A DNA stretch of 64,000 nucleotides, taken from Nemopilema nomurai. Lineage: Eukaryota > Cnidaria > Scyphozoa > Rhizostomeae > Rhizostomatidae. Made by a program: the position numbers and the translations under genes. Position 1 is the first letter of the stretch. Every line of letters starts with the position of its first letter. The notes beneath the pieces are model-generated. The model had not been told where the DNA came from and made no database searches. It was given only the letters and a program-made list of their open reading frames with translations. Positions 22,653 through 36,500 of the stretch are shown in pieces. The stretch lies in contig ML133401.1 in the NCBI GenBank assembly GCA_003864495.1, positions 5,137,189-5,201,188 on the forward strand, read 5' to 3'.

Positions 22653-23529
22653 GGTCAACCGTTATTGCAAAGACTCTTGGCTCGTGGGTTGCGAATGGTG
22701 TAAGAAGTCTTATTTCCTGATCAAGAACAACCCTATACTAGCTAGTTTGCTAACTTCATTACAGGCAGTTGACCGATTATGCAGACACAGCAATGCATTC
22801 AGTGATATCTTGTAAGTCTTTCTTGTTTTTCTTGATTTGCGATGAAGCTTGTAAGAAGTGTGTTTCTTTGGCCTAAACGTGTGAAGAGAAGATAGGCCAT
22901 GGAACGACTTCATTCTGAGTAGAATAATTCTGGAGTCTGAATTTTTCAATGTCAAAATACTTCTACTCTAAATATATGGTTCTAGTTAAAGACATGAAGC
23001 TTAGTACAGTCTGTACCTCACAAAATTCCACCTTCTTGAGCCTTTCTTAAAACACAGGTTTTTATAGTTTTCTTCAAGTAAAGTTGCTAAAGTTTAGATA
23101 AAGTTTAGAGTTAATTTAACAAATTTATGTAGGTGCATACATCACATACGTTTTTATTTAGGGCTAGTATCAGATTACATTTTAAGGGCTTTAGTTTGAA
23201 ACTCCAATAAGCACCATAAAACGTCTTCATCTCTTTTCAGAGCAAGTGCAACTTTACTTCCAGAAAAGCTTTCGCCTTATTTGCGTTATCATCGCCTTAT
23301 CTTACCCAGTCTAACTATTTTGTTTTCGATCCGTAACTCTCTGTATATGAACCAAACGTTTGTGAAGTACTGACCGATCAGTTGCTTATGATCATGAAAA
23401 AGCTTTGCAAGAGAAAGAACCATTTGGTCAACTGCTGGTTGTGGTATCATTTCAAGGAAATCATCACAAAAATTTATAATCGATAGGTTAATTAGAAATA
23501 ACTTTGTCTATTGATTAACCACTAGAAAT

Positions 23530-23597
23530 CTAATTTATGTTTTCTATTTCAATCATTTTGCTGTTATAGAGAGCATCAGGTCCATCCACTGCATACT
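23530..23597 (-). CDS. Candidate small 3' terminal exon (uncertain)
   Basis: On the minus strand a pyrimidine-rich tract and TTTCAG precede 23597. Reading in phase 1 gives YAVDGPDALYNSKMIEIEN then IN and TAG. An identical segment lies at 43720-43787. The phase fits a phase-1 donor, but the last RBL exon of gene 1 ends in phase 2, which would give TG|A, an immediate stop. It may be a non-coding 3' exon, a leftover exon, or chance. An AATAAA on the minus strand near 23150 could serve it. Confidence 0.3.
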
Positions 23598-24270
23598 CTG
23601 AAATAGAAAATAGAAGCATTAACCTTGATTGGACTGTGTTAGCTGCAAAACAACAATAATTGAGAAAAACTGCGCAAATATGTAGGCAAAATGAACGTTT
23701 AGTAACCTGCATAAGAATCGATGGGATTGCAGTATAGAACTTTAAATGGGAACAGTGTCCTCAAAACAAAAGAGCGCTGCCTGTTTGGTACAATTGTGTA
23801 TTCAGAGATCGATGTCTAAAAAAGTCATGAATCATCGGGTGATTTTTAACATTCAATTGGGTTAGCTACTCTTTCCCCCTCTAAATAATGCTGAAACATT
23901 AATGAGTAGAACTGATTTACTGGAATTAATGAGATTAAATTAGAAGAAGCATTACATTAAGATGTAGGTATAGATGTATTGTTTGATTTAAGGATAAAGG
24001 CGTCCTAAGTCATTCTCTAAATTCAAATTGGAATAAAAGTCTACTGTCGAATGAAAATTTTTGGATTCTCCAAGTACTTTTGACAAGCAATAGCTAAAAC
24101 ACATTTTGACTGTTACACATTTCAACATCAAACAAATTTCAGGATCGGCATCTCAGTCACCACAGGCTCTGAGTCTAGCACCGTAATACAGTAACAGATT
24201 CAATTAGAACCCCATTCGATGAAAGGTCAAGCAAAGACATTGGACAAAACCAAGAGCATTGCCAACTCAC

Positions 24271-24567
24271 CAAGTACATCTGTAGCGAACGTTGAGGTAT
24301 TTGAAAGTCCCGATGCACGGATCACCGTAGATGGAGTTATCTGCTCTTAGAACGCAGGAAGCCTTGCCATTGCACGTCAATCTTGTCTTCCGAAGGCTGC
24401 CTCTCGCACGGCAATTAGTCTTTCCAATTGGGCGATACTTCGCGCATTTGTGCGGATCCAAGCGTCCGTACATGGCCTGTTGTATCCTCAGTTTTCTCCC
24501 AAATGGGCAGGAGATCTTTTTACTCTGGCGTTCGCATAGCTGCGTCTGGAATGCTTGCGCGGAGGAG
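24271..24567 (-). CDS. Gene 1 RBL (SUEL/Gal_Lectin) domain 2
   Basis: Phase 2-2 exon of 297 bp. It holds the two RBL hallmarks: AMYGR and [18 protein letters not shown], with cysteines in SUEL-like positions ([29 protein letters not shown]). The YGR and DPC motifs line the sugar site in known RBLs. It ends TG|GTGAGT; read through, this gives Trp then TGA. Most of this exon is deleted in segmental copy 2. Confidence 0.9.
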
Positions 24568-27500
24568 CTGCAAAACAACAAGATTGACAATACTTTATGA
24601 CTAGCTGACTTCTGATAAAGTTACATAGATGGTGCTCGTACTATGTCACAAGAACAAAGCTTGGTTTTCAAAAAAATGATGCATAGGCCTTCTCTCTTCA
24701 TTTACCTTATTCGCGGATAATTGATTAATAGATTCCACCAAAATTGATTAATAGATTCCACCAAAATTGATTAATAGATTCCACCAAAATTGATTAATAG
24801 ATTCCATCATCAAGTTTTCCGTTAAACTGCACAGGTTTTACAGTATCCTTGAGACAGTACCCACTGGTAAAATGTTCGTTGGTAGAGGAGAAGATGTAGG
24901 AAATTGGCGGAGGTGACAAATTGTGCTGAACTTCCATGTCAAGATCGCTAAATTGCATGCAGATGCCCACCTGCCCTCTACTCCAACGGCCGCAAGTCCA
25001 AGCCCCTCCGTTAACCCCTCTTCACTGTAGTACCTCTCTCTAGTCAATTAATAAGTAAGTTACCAACAGGGCCAAAGGGTATGCTTTAAATTTCGTGCTC
25101 AGTCAATTCGTTGATACAGCATGGACTTCAAATGGAGCATGGGTCAATCAACCTACCCAAAACAGCGATAGAGGACTTCAAGGTACTTGAAAGTTCCCAC
25201 GCAGGGGTCACCAAATATCGAGTTCTGTGCTGGAACCGAGCAAGCCATTTTTCTGTTGCACCGTCTTTGCATGACGGCTTTTGATGTTCTCGCTCTGCAG
25301 TTCGTACGAGGGTAGCCTCTAAACCATGCACGGTTACAATACGACCTCGTTTTCCGTCCATACAAGGCACGCATGATTCGAATGCGACTGCCGACGGGAC
25401 ACGCGATTTTCAGCACACCACGTTCGCAAACTCGGCGATAGAAGACAGGGGAGACTGGCTCTGAAACAATTAATGAAGGAACATAGATATCAACAAACTA
25501 TAAGCAGACATTCTGTTCTGGCTGCCGCTTAACCAACTTTTTCACTCTGATCTAAATCTTGGTTTTGGCAAATTAGCTGGATTCAAGAGAGAACAAGATG
25601 CAATGTTGTTGCTTAGGCCAATCGTAATCAACCGTTGCCATGTTCCTACTTCATAGGAAAGAAAGGGGAAATTTTGGTCTCTCTCCTCTAAAGTAACAAA
25701 GTTAGTAACCGTGGCTTTTACGTTGAAGCCTAATTATTTAACAGTGGTAGGCAAAGGGCATCTTGATGCAGAGAAGCGGTGATGCAATATTCAAAATGGC
25801 CTACGAAGCGCCCTGAACAGAATTGGTCCTAACTTCCAAAACGATTAATCAAAAGTTGTGAATAGTCTATCAAGTGAAGCCAGAACAATGTTCCAGAATG
25901 TTTACAGTTTGCCAATACAAGCTCTGATGACTTTCGAATACAGCATAACCGTATGAAGGCGAGACTCACTTGGACACCGCCGCTTTCGGCATTGCCTCCT
26001 TTCGAAGTTCGGTCCAAGTCTTTTGCAGCCTCTCCCTCCGTGCGCAGGCGTCGGACTGTCGCACTTGCGCGTGCGTATTTGGCCTCCGATACCGCATGTC
26101 ACACTGCACCGATTGTACCGTGTCCACGGACCATACCCACCATCAACTGTAATGCAAGGCGTTGATTTTTATGAAAATGATATGGGGGAAATTCACTAAT
26201 GGCTGAAGTTACAAAAGTTTGTCGTGTCCCATGCGCACGTTGTCTGCAGTCATCTGACGCAGAAGTCGGCCATCGTTGAAGCACCCAGGCACTTGTGCGT
26301 GTCTATAAGAATGGGCTTTTGAATTGATAAGGCCATCGTAAAGTGGACACTGTGTTCTTTTTGTAAACTCAGTGCTGCTGACACGTGGGTGACACGTGAC
26401 ATGCGGCCTTACTCGCGAGATTGCTTTCCAGAAGCAAGTACTGTTACTATTTCGATTACTTTAGAGATGAGCTGAGTCATATTCAACTTACCTGGGCATG
26501 GTTTTGATTGGCATGGCTTGGATTCCCTTGCGGTTCCTGAGCATGGACGTCCGCCATTACTTGGTGCGGGGTTGGTGCATGATCGTGTTCTGAACTGTTG
26601 GCCTGGCCCACACTTGGCACTGCAGCTGCCCCAAGATGACCAAGTTGAGAAACCACCATCGACTGAAACAAATGAATCCAAATATATTTAATTTCCTACA
26701 GTAGGGTCTTATGTTTATCAATGGCTAACAGCAGCATGTCAAAGACAGTCTACATTATTCAAAAGCAAAATATCATAGAAACTAATATCTATTTGCCTAT
26801 TTGCTTACTGGAAAGGCATGGTACCTGGGCATTTGTTCGTATTGCACACAGCTGTTCGGCTGGTATCTCCAATGCAGGCAAGACCTCCATTTGCAGGGTA
26901 TGGGTTACTGCAACTCCTGTTGCTGTAGTGGACTCCTCCTCCACAGCTGACACTGCATGGTCCAAATTTTGACCATTCCGACCAGCCACCGTCAACTGGA
27001 ATCAACCAATGAGCTTTCGTTGACATAACATGAATATATATCTGACTGTTTATTGCTTAGTTATTTGCTTTTTAAAGATAGACTGATAGACAGAATGAAG
27101 TATACTCTAATATTCTAACCTTAGCTATTCTAGCGAAATTTGTTTTATGAAAGCCTTTCGTGCACTTCATTGTAGACAGAAAAGGCTTTGTACCCACCTT
27201 TCTCGTTCTGCTTCGCAGAATACACTTCTACTTCGCAAAGCGTTAAAAAGTCCTTTCCCCTCAGCTCCACGTAAACAAATCTACCACTGGTTGGTTTCGA
27301 ACAGTCGATGAACGTCTTAATTCCTGGCAGCATTGGCATCTCGCGATAGTGGCACCTAGTGTCGAAGGTAATCGAAGCACGCTCAGTGATAATCAAAATA
27401 AAATAAAAACGATAAAAATATGAAAAAGGGGTAACACCTGATAATGGCATTGTACAGGTGCGTAGATGAAGTTGGTTGTACCCATGAAGTAGGGAGACAA

Positions 27501-30500
27501 AAGAAGCGGCTACAGCCCCAGTTAGAGATTTGTACAGATGGTAATTGTTTTTGCCTTGGGAAAATCTGGGAATGCGAGGCCAAAGGGAAGAGAGAACCTC
27601 AAGGGAGGCAAGGTCTTGCCGAAAAGATTTTACAGCGATGAATAGTCTTTGTCTAGTCTATGGCAGTGTGCATTAGAGAAGTGTGGGATAGTTACGGAGT
27701 GCAGCCTAATAGCCTGGTTGCAGGACAATAAAAAAGTGCAGTGGCAAATTTTAAGACAGCTGCGAATCAGCATCTACAGAAGAAATAGGGATTAGAGAGT
27801 AGAGAGTGGTGAGTAGAGGGTAGAGAGTGGTGAGTAGAGAGTAGTGAGTAGAGAGTAGAGAGTGGTGAGTAGAGAGTGGTGAGTAGAGAGTAGAGAGTGG
27901 TGAGTAGAGAGTGGTGAGTAGAGGGTAGAGAGTGGTGAGTAGAGAGCGGTGAGTAGAGAGTGGTGAGTAGAGGGTAGAGAGTGGTGAGTAGACAGTGGTG
28001 AGTAGAGGTAGAGAGTGGTGAGTAGAGAGTGGTGAGTAGAGAGTGGTGAGTAGAGAGTGGTGAGTAGAGGGTAGAGAGGGAAAGAGAAGGTAGAGAAGCA
28101 ATTTCATGGCAGTAAAGAGACAAACCGACTCACAGCGAGTTTCTAAACGGAGAGTCTATGTTTCCCACCCTGAAGTCAATCTGTTTCAACCGCGTTGAGC
28201 AACAGTCACCTCTGTTGACAATGGCAATCTTTTGCACTGTTCGGGGGGTAAGTAAATCCACTCGCCACCAAGCTCTCGGCTCTAGGCTGGTGTGTGTGCA
28301 GGACGCGCCGGCATAGTTTGAATCTGGGTTGCCATCAACGGCCCTATTTGATATTCCTCCATGATATGTTGAAGATTGTCGTGTCGGCTTTCCTCTTGCA
28401 AAGTTTTCTATTAAAAACAAACTTTATTCAAAAAATCACATTCAAAAAGCACCAAATACGGCACGTTCTTAAAGAAATTGTCTCTTATAACTCTTAATCG
28501 TCCTCTTTGTCAACGCTTTCCAACACGAAACATTATGGACTGGATTAAATGAGAAAACTAAAGGATCCGGCCCAGAAATCAACATGATGAAAGGCTGCCA
28601 ATGAGCAATGTTATTTGCCCTATGTCAAATTCTTCCATTCGATGTCAGCACAGAATAGAGTGAAGGCAGAAGAGATACCCGCTTCGACACCCTTTCAAGT
28701 GTTGTTCTGCTACAATTTCCCTTGTCTGACATGCTTAGCCTCGTTTTTGCGCTTAGACCACAACAGCAGTTACACTTCATCGCGCTGAAACCAAACCAGG
28801 TTAACTTTGCTTTCAAGTTCTGCAAAACTATTCCTGCGCAGAAATCCTTTCTTAACAACATAAAAGCCCAGTCTCTCTTCTGCCTCTTCCCTTGTCTTTG
28901 ATGGTAGTTAATAGAATTGTCTACATGCTGACTTTAAGGCCACTCTTCTGAAGATAGCTTACCAAGATTCGTCCTGTAGACCTCGACTTCGCACAGGGTC
29001 AAGAACTCGACAGCTCTCAATGTCACATAAACAAATCTCCCTACAATGGCATTTTTGCAGTAAAATGCTCTTCTTTCCCCAGCTCCAACGGCTCCTATGT
29101 TGTAAATGCATCTAAACACAAAAAATTAACTTGCTGTTAGGGCTATCACAAGCTCAAATTACCTTTGAGAGGCAAACAAAGGTCATAGGTACAGCCTTTC
29201 CCACAGCACTAAGCTAAGGAAGAGGCAAATGGAAGTTGATAAATTTTTCTTCAAAAGAGTTCCATGATTAAGTACTGAGATCGTACGATTAGGTACTGAG
29301 AAAGAGTTGCAAAACCGGGATAAGAGAATAGGGGTAATTGAAAAGGGGGCTTGAGTGGTAATTGTGTCAATATCAGCTTGAACAAATTGTTTGATGGTGC
29401 TGCTTCACATGTGAATTCGATTCACTTACAATTGATTTCCGGCCGGTCCCTCTGTGCCATTCCCAACTCTGATCTCCACATTGCGAAGCCTTGGTGAGCA
29501 ACAGTCTGCTCTGTTTGTTACTGCGACCTCTCCAACCTGCTCGAAGCCACCAAGGTCGACCATCCACCACGGATTCGATTCTCTCTGCGTATGCGTGCAA
29601 GACCCTTTATGATAGTTGCCCTCATTGCTTCCATCAACCGCGTTGGACGAAGTCCCACCATAGGCTGTCGAAGACTGCCTTGTGCGCTTTCCACGAGCCA
29701 GATTGGCTATGAATTGTCAAATGTGAATTATTATTATCATCATGAATTATTATTATTATTATCCAACATTTGTGCAAACAACAATTTAAGCCATCACTTT
29801 ATCATTATAATTTCATCTACAGATAATTTACATCAGTTCCTGCATACTGATTTGTCATTTACTTGTGAAGTGCAACTGCTGTGTTGACGTGATATCTTAT
29901 CTTCAAACCATCCTCCCCCTCTCCCCACAGTCACGTTTATGGTGTAGTTGGTTGGTCATTGAGTTAGTAAGAACACTATATCAGCCAATCCTGTGTTTTA
30001 GTGAGGTAGGCCAAGGAAAATAAGCGATATGGTGTACAGAATATGCAAAACGACGATAATGTAAAAATGGCATAAAGAAATGATTCAATACCGGGGTCTG
30101 GTGAGTAAACTTCGACTTCGCAGAGGGTTAAAGCCTCTTCCGCGCGCAGCAGCACGAATACGTAGCGCCCTGATACTGGAGTCCTGCAATACAGCGTTTT
30201 CTTCTCGCCGGCTCTCAAGGGTCCCGGGAAATTAGCGCACCTAAAACAGATGTTACTGGGTGACGGTCTCAACTAGACATGAAAATGTTCAAGCATCCCT
30301 TTTGCAGGCTTGCTTCCAAGGTCTTCTCCTACATGGCATTTCTCTGATTCATTGCTACACACGAAAAACAACAACTGCAACAACATTAACAGCAACAGCA
30401 ACAAAACAAGCCAATTAGATAAATAGAAAAGCAATTTGGGATGGCAGCAAGTAGAATCTTGGACTGATTGTCGGACAAGAGCTGTATCTTAGACGAATGT

Positions 30501-33500
30501 GGAACGGTACGGCGCTCTTTATCAACCTACACATGACTATATAGTTCTCTATGTAGACTGCACGTATTCGAAGTTGCAGATTTCTATAGAGTGACATGCT
30601 GACAAGAAGAAACACAGAAAGTGGTGCAGAAACAAGCATTTGTACGTACATGGTTCCATCAATGTTGTCCTCGTCGTTCACTACGATGTCTATCTTATGA
30701 AGTCTGCCTGCACAACAGTCGGCTCTGTTAGTTATCTTGATGCGGCCAATCCGATGGCGGGCTCCCAGGTCGACCCGCCACCACGGCATCACCTGCCTGT
30801 TTGTATGGGTGCATGATCCTTTCGCATAATTAGCATCGTGGTTGCCGTCAGTCGCTCTGGATGATTCTCCTCCGCTGGACGTCGAAGACTGCCTCGTTGA
30901 CTTGCGATACGCCAAGTTACCTAACGAAAGATGGCTGACTCAACCTGTGATATTTGGCTCATGATAAACCCTGATTTATTTTCTCAGTTAAGAATCCCTT
31001 TTTGTCTATCTCGGCATATTTTTACAAGTGTGTCGAGTTCTCTACTGAAGTATGCTTCAGTTTGGACATTTATGCTTCGAGTGACGTACCTTGGCAATGA
31101 CGGAGGTTGCATTCTTCTGCCTCCATTAGCGCTCCTTCGCAGTCTTCGCCTCCGTTTTCCGGCATTGGATTATTGCACTGCCTTCTCTTGTATCTGAAGC
31201 CGAGGCCACACGAAACACTACAGTTGCCAAAGGCCGACCACTCTGAGAATCCGCCATCAACTGAAATAAATGCTAGTCATTCAAAGTAAATGCCAGAGGG
31301 TTATGAAGACTTGAGTTCACCCAAGTTGATTGCAAGCTTGACAAGAGTCTTGTATACACGGGCAACTTTTGCGTTGAAAGCGCTCATATATAACATAGCC
31401 CGGATGAGAGGCCACAGTCAGGTAATCCCGCGAATTGTGGGTCCGCTCACGTGGGATTGATTTTCGCGCACGCTAACCTCCCAGTTTTGAGAGCTTCTCC
31501 ACGCCAATAAGAATAAAGAGTAGTCAACTTATATGAATAAGAACTTAATATTTCTATAGTAATGACCAAAGAGGTTCTACACAGAAATGAATCATCGCCA
31601 GATTGAGGATAAAATTTCATGCCTATGAAAGTACGGTCTTTGGTTCTTTAGAAAGCCAGGAAGTGCAGATTTAAACAAAACGTGTAAATCGTAGTGGATA
31701 GAAGGTAGACCTGTTCTTGGGGCACAATAAATTATCATTGCAAGTAGATGAAAATGAGGCAACAAGATTGAGCAAGATTGAGCAAAACTAAGCAAGATTG
31801 GGCAAGATTGAGTAAGATTGAGCAAGATTGAGCATGATTAAACAAGATTGAGCAAGATTGAGCATGATTAAACAAGATTGAGCATGATTAAACAAGATTG
31901 AGCAAGATTGAGCATGATTAAACAAGATTGAGCAAGATTGAGCAAAACTAAGCAAGATTGGGCAAGATTGAGTAAAATTGAGCAAATTGAGCATGATTAA
32001 ACAAGATTGAGCATGATTAAACAAGATTGAGCTTCGCTCGCATACTTGGGCATGGGTGTGTGTTGCATACTCGTTTCTCTTCGGCAGGCCCAAGAACAGA
32101 ACAGTTTGTGCCACCGTGTTGTGGCACAGGACTGTCACACTTCCGCTTAAAGGTTTGCTCTCCCCCTCCGCAGGTTTTTGAGCATTCTCCAGTTGCCTGC
32201 CATTCTCCATAACCACCATCAACTAGAAAATGATGACTGATGTTTTGCCTTGTATTACTTTATTCAAATAGTTGTTTTAGTATGAGCAATAACACAATCA
32301 CATTGTTATATGACAGATTGCTTGAAAATTAGATGAATACTAATTTCATATTTTAATTATGTTGGCTCATATATTCCACATAATACCAAAGTAAATCAAT
32401 ATATTTCTTCCTTCATATTTGCTATATAATATGTTCTACAGACTAGGTATTAGATAAACTCTTATAACGCAAAATGAACACTGCTATTGCCACTGCTATT
32501 GCATCACCAACAACGAACAATAATATACAACAAATATTTTCTATAATCATATTAATCATCTTCAAAGCGGCTACTCCCCCTCCTTACATATCAGAAAAAG
32601 TTTCCCTCCCGACAAGTGTGAATCAGGCCTAAAGTCTGAGTTCAAGAAAGATTGGCAATGGCTCACTTGGGCATCCACCCATATCGCACTCTTTGACTTG
32701 AACATACGGTCCCCTGCAGTCACGCCCACCGTTCGACGGGGCTGGATTGGTGCAAGACCTTTCTCGGCGATGGATCCCTGTGCTACACGTGACGGAACAT
32801 GACCCAAAATCGGACCATTCCGAAAATCCACCATCAACTGCAAATTAATTTATTTAATACCATGTAAAATGCATTCTTCTGTATCAGAAATCGATTTTTA
32901 GTCAGATCTGTGAGTTAGCATTCAACAGCTGGTCGGTGATGATCACTCTCAACAAAACACTGTCCATTGCATACATTGCTACTTCCTACTTAACCTTTGC
33001 AACATTGGCTCAGTTTTAAACCTCATTTTTCCTTTTGGTAACTCTAATGCCTTATATACGTAACATGTAACAGAAAGAAGGAATCTCCCTCAGATTTCGT
33101 GTTCAATGTATTTTTACAGGGCCGATATTACAAGAGAATATCATAAATGCAAACCAATTTTCTGGTTTCTGAGTCTACCCATCTCTGCAGAACAATCAGG
33201 GGTGCGATATTGAACGATCTCTCATAAATTTTACCCGTAACAGGTACTCTTTGTAAACTTGTTGCGTCAAACCCCACTCTTTGGCACCTGATTGCTTCAT
33301 TCCCACTTCTATCTCTCATCCTTTACTTAAAGTTAGTACAATCTCTAGATATGCATACTTCAGCTTATTGAAACCGAATAATGTGAATTACCAATAATAA
33401 ATATAATGCAAGCCAAGCGTTGCCTATGCTATTGTTCGAAGCTATTGCCTATTATTTATTAAAAGCTGTTTCATAATAATCAAATATCAAAATAAAAGGA

Positions 33501-36500
33501 CAATGATTAAGATGTGAACGAGATGAACGATTTCATTAAATTGAATGATTTGCTTAGATTCGTCTATATTCATATTCGTTCAATTTTACCTTTTACTCAG
33601 CTTCTAAGCAAAAGCTTAAATACGTTCATTTTATTACGTTGCTGGTCTATTGCTGCACCCAAAAGTTTAATATTCTTACATTCATTTGCGATAACGATAA
33701 CTTAATGGACCAACCTGGACACGGGTGCTCATTACAGAGTCTCAGCTCCATTGCAGCTCCTCCGCAGTCCTTTCCTCCGTTGGCTGGTGCAGGGTTTGTG
33801 CAGCTACGTGTTCTTATCATGCTTCCTCCTCCGCAGGTCTTACTACAGGCTCCAAAAAGACTCCATTCTGTCAGACCACCATCCACTAAAAATTCAACCA
33901 AACACCAATGATGATCACACGGGGTGCTTTTGAGGTATGTAGATTCATTTTTTAAAATAAAATGTATATACTCTGGCATTTACTTGTTTAAGAATAGATG
34001 TAAATTAATATCAAGACCATTTCTGGGAATGCTAAAAAAGAAATCTTTCTTAAAAAAAGAAGGCGCCCTATCAATGCGGAGAAGATTTAAAATCTAAATT
34101 TCACCCTTCGGTTGTTATTTTCTCACATGCTTGTTGTGAAATATGCGATAACTGAGACAGCACGAAAACATTAGACAAAAGTGTAATAAAACGATGCAAT
34201 GTAATGCAATAAAATGAATACGAGAAAGCATTAATCGTCAAAATGCTCATTTTGCAAAATAGAAAGCCTTTGCAAATTTACGGGGACTAGATTTGCTTCA
34301 ATCTGTAAAGTGAAATGACATAAATTTTGGTAATATGGAAATGCAAACGATAATTGTTGGAGGAATCCCCCTGCTTGTTTCAATCTCCCCACCATGTTGA
34401 ATGAAGCATGCTTTGAGCATTTGGTAGTTTAGCCCATACCTGGACAGGGGGCTGTTCCACAGTCCGCCGATTCCGTATCGTTTCCGAGTCGAGAACAATC
34501 ATTTCCACTGCCTTGCGGTTCCGGGTTATCGCATGCTCGCGTTCGAACCATCTTTCCTCCTCCGCATTCTTGTGAACAACCAGACCATTTGCTCCATTCG
34601 CTATAGCCTCCGTTGACATCTGCAAAGAATCAGCTAAGTTTTGAAAAGATCCTTCTTGTGAATGCAGTTTTGTTACCACAATTTTCAACGTCAACAATAT
34701 GCTTTTTGTATTTTAAGAAAGCATCAAAGAGAACCTGTGGCGGTACAAAATAAATGAATAAACATTTTGCGAATCGGGTGAGGTGACAAATTGACAATGT
34801 AAAAAAATCCATACCCTTGACCCCCTTTTTCAGGGAATATACGTATTCAGCGTTGGCCTTGCCACCACACTCAGCTTCGTTGGTATCATTGCAATTGCCG
34901 TAGCTTTGGCCTTGGATGCATTCAATGGAAGTTCTCGCGTTTTCAATGATAGCAGCATTACCTCCATAGCACAGTCCAAAATACCGTATTCCAAAGTAAG
35001 TGAAGCCATCCTTTTCTGCCTCCAGTTTGCACCGACAGGCTAGACTGAAGGGAAAGTTCCCTCTGGTTGTTCAAACTGATTTTTAGCAACTAAACAACCA
35101 GTCAAGTCTACCAGTCTGATTAGAATTGAAAATCGACATGACTGTTACGTATGAAACAACACTCTAGCTTAAAAAGACGCCTGCTCTAATCGAAACATAA
35201 AAGGATTCAAGTTTTAACATCCACCCAATCTTACTAAATTTCAGCCACGATGCTTGTCCCTGAAATTTAGCTCCAGGTTTGTACAAAAGTGTCTGGCACT
35301 AATAGTTTTGTGTGTTTTAAAAAAATTATCAAAGGCAGTATCTAAGAACAAAATCGAACCAGAACACTTGAACTTTCTCCAAGAACCCTTCATTGTCTGC
35401 CTCTTTTTTCTTAGTCAAGACAAGAAAAAAGGTATCTTTGTAGAATGCCTCCACTTGAAATCACCTCCGACTACAATGATTTTGAGGTACTTACCTGTGA
35501 AAGTATTTCTCAATTTCATGCCATGCAATGGAATGCCCTTGAGATTTGGGATCACCTCCTGCACGGTCGGTAATCAGTAAAGTTGTCACAACGCTTCCCT
35601 CTTCAAAGCAGCCAATTTTGTTAAACGTTCGATCACATGTCACATGTGGGATCCCTATTAAACAATGAAAATGGTGGTTCTCTTTAACAACAATGCGAAG
35701 GAGATATATTTAGCTTCTTCTAGAACCTTCGACACAGAATTTTCTCTTATATATCGTATATTATAGAAGCAAAGCTTGCGAGGGTTCTGATAGGATTCTT
35801 AAGGTGTTAACTTTGCTTTAGAAAATAGTCGTATTGAGCCAGATGATTCATCGTTTATGTTGCATTGTGGGCTTCCTTTGGTGGCCTAGCTTACTGTTTA
35901 AATCCTACTAAAGCGTACCTTTAAAACAAAGAATGTGTTACTGATGAGCAAGTTGAAAAGTCGAGAACCCATAATATCCTCTTGTAGGAGACTTTGGTGA
36001 TTTCGTCCAGCCGATATGAGCAGGACAAGATTATCTTTAACTTAGACAGTGAACGTTAATGAAGAAGACAATTAAACATTGATATAACCAATCGAAACAA
36101 TGTTATGAGTATGGAGTCAAATGAGTTTCTGGTGCTATCAGTTTCTGAGTTTGATCTTCGTTTGCCAAATCAAACCATTTAGAAGGTGATTTCAAATCAT
36201 TACAAATCAAGGTCTCTGAATATAATTCTATCTTGGAATGCATAGAAAATCTAAACAAGACTATGAAACAAAATCAGACTATGATTTACGCACCATAAAA
36301 GTTCAAAATGACAAGAATGAGCCGTCAAATAAAAAGGGACAATGATTTTGAAAGGAACTTTGTCTCACCTTTGGCCGACATGACAGCAACTGTCAACAGA
36401 AGCACCAACTGATACTGTACTGTGCTGAAACATTGTTTTTTAAGGTAGCGTTAATGTCGACTGAACCAAAATGACATTTAGACAACTGACATGAAACTAT

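Noticed and set aside
27751..28123. Long frames of [14 protein letters not shown] type (also 45156-45486)
   Set aside because: Artefacts of the 7/21-bp minisatellite inside an intron; two overlapping frames are equally open.
28180..28200. RGD motif in gene 1 FTP domain 3 as an integrin site
   Set aside because: The RGD is the R-x-D of the conserved fucose-binding motif R-x-D-C-C; it is expected to be buried in the sugar pocket.
28625..28861. 78-codon open frame repeated four times (also 46113, 47810, 49424), reading [15 protein letters not shown]
   Set aside because: It is carried along with the FTP cassette duplication. The copies are too alike for conservation to mean anything, no domain is seen, and no in-phase donor follows.
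31788..32222. 144-codon minus-strand frame running from a TSP1 exon into the 10-bp repeats
   Set aside because: The TSP1 exon is real, but this frame is not the TSP1 frame and its tail is repeat-derived.
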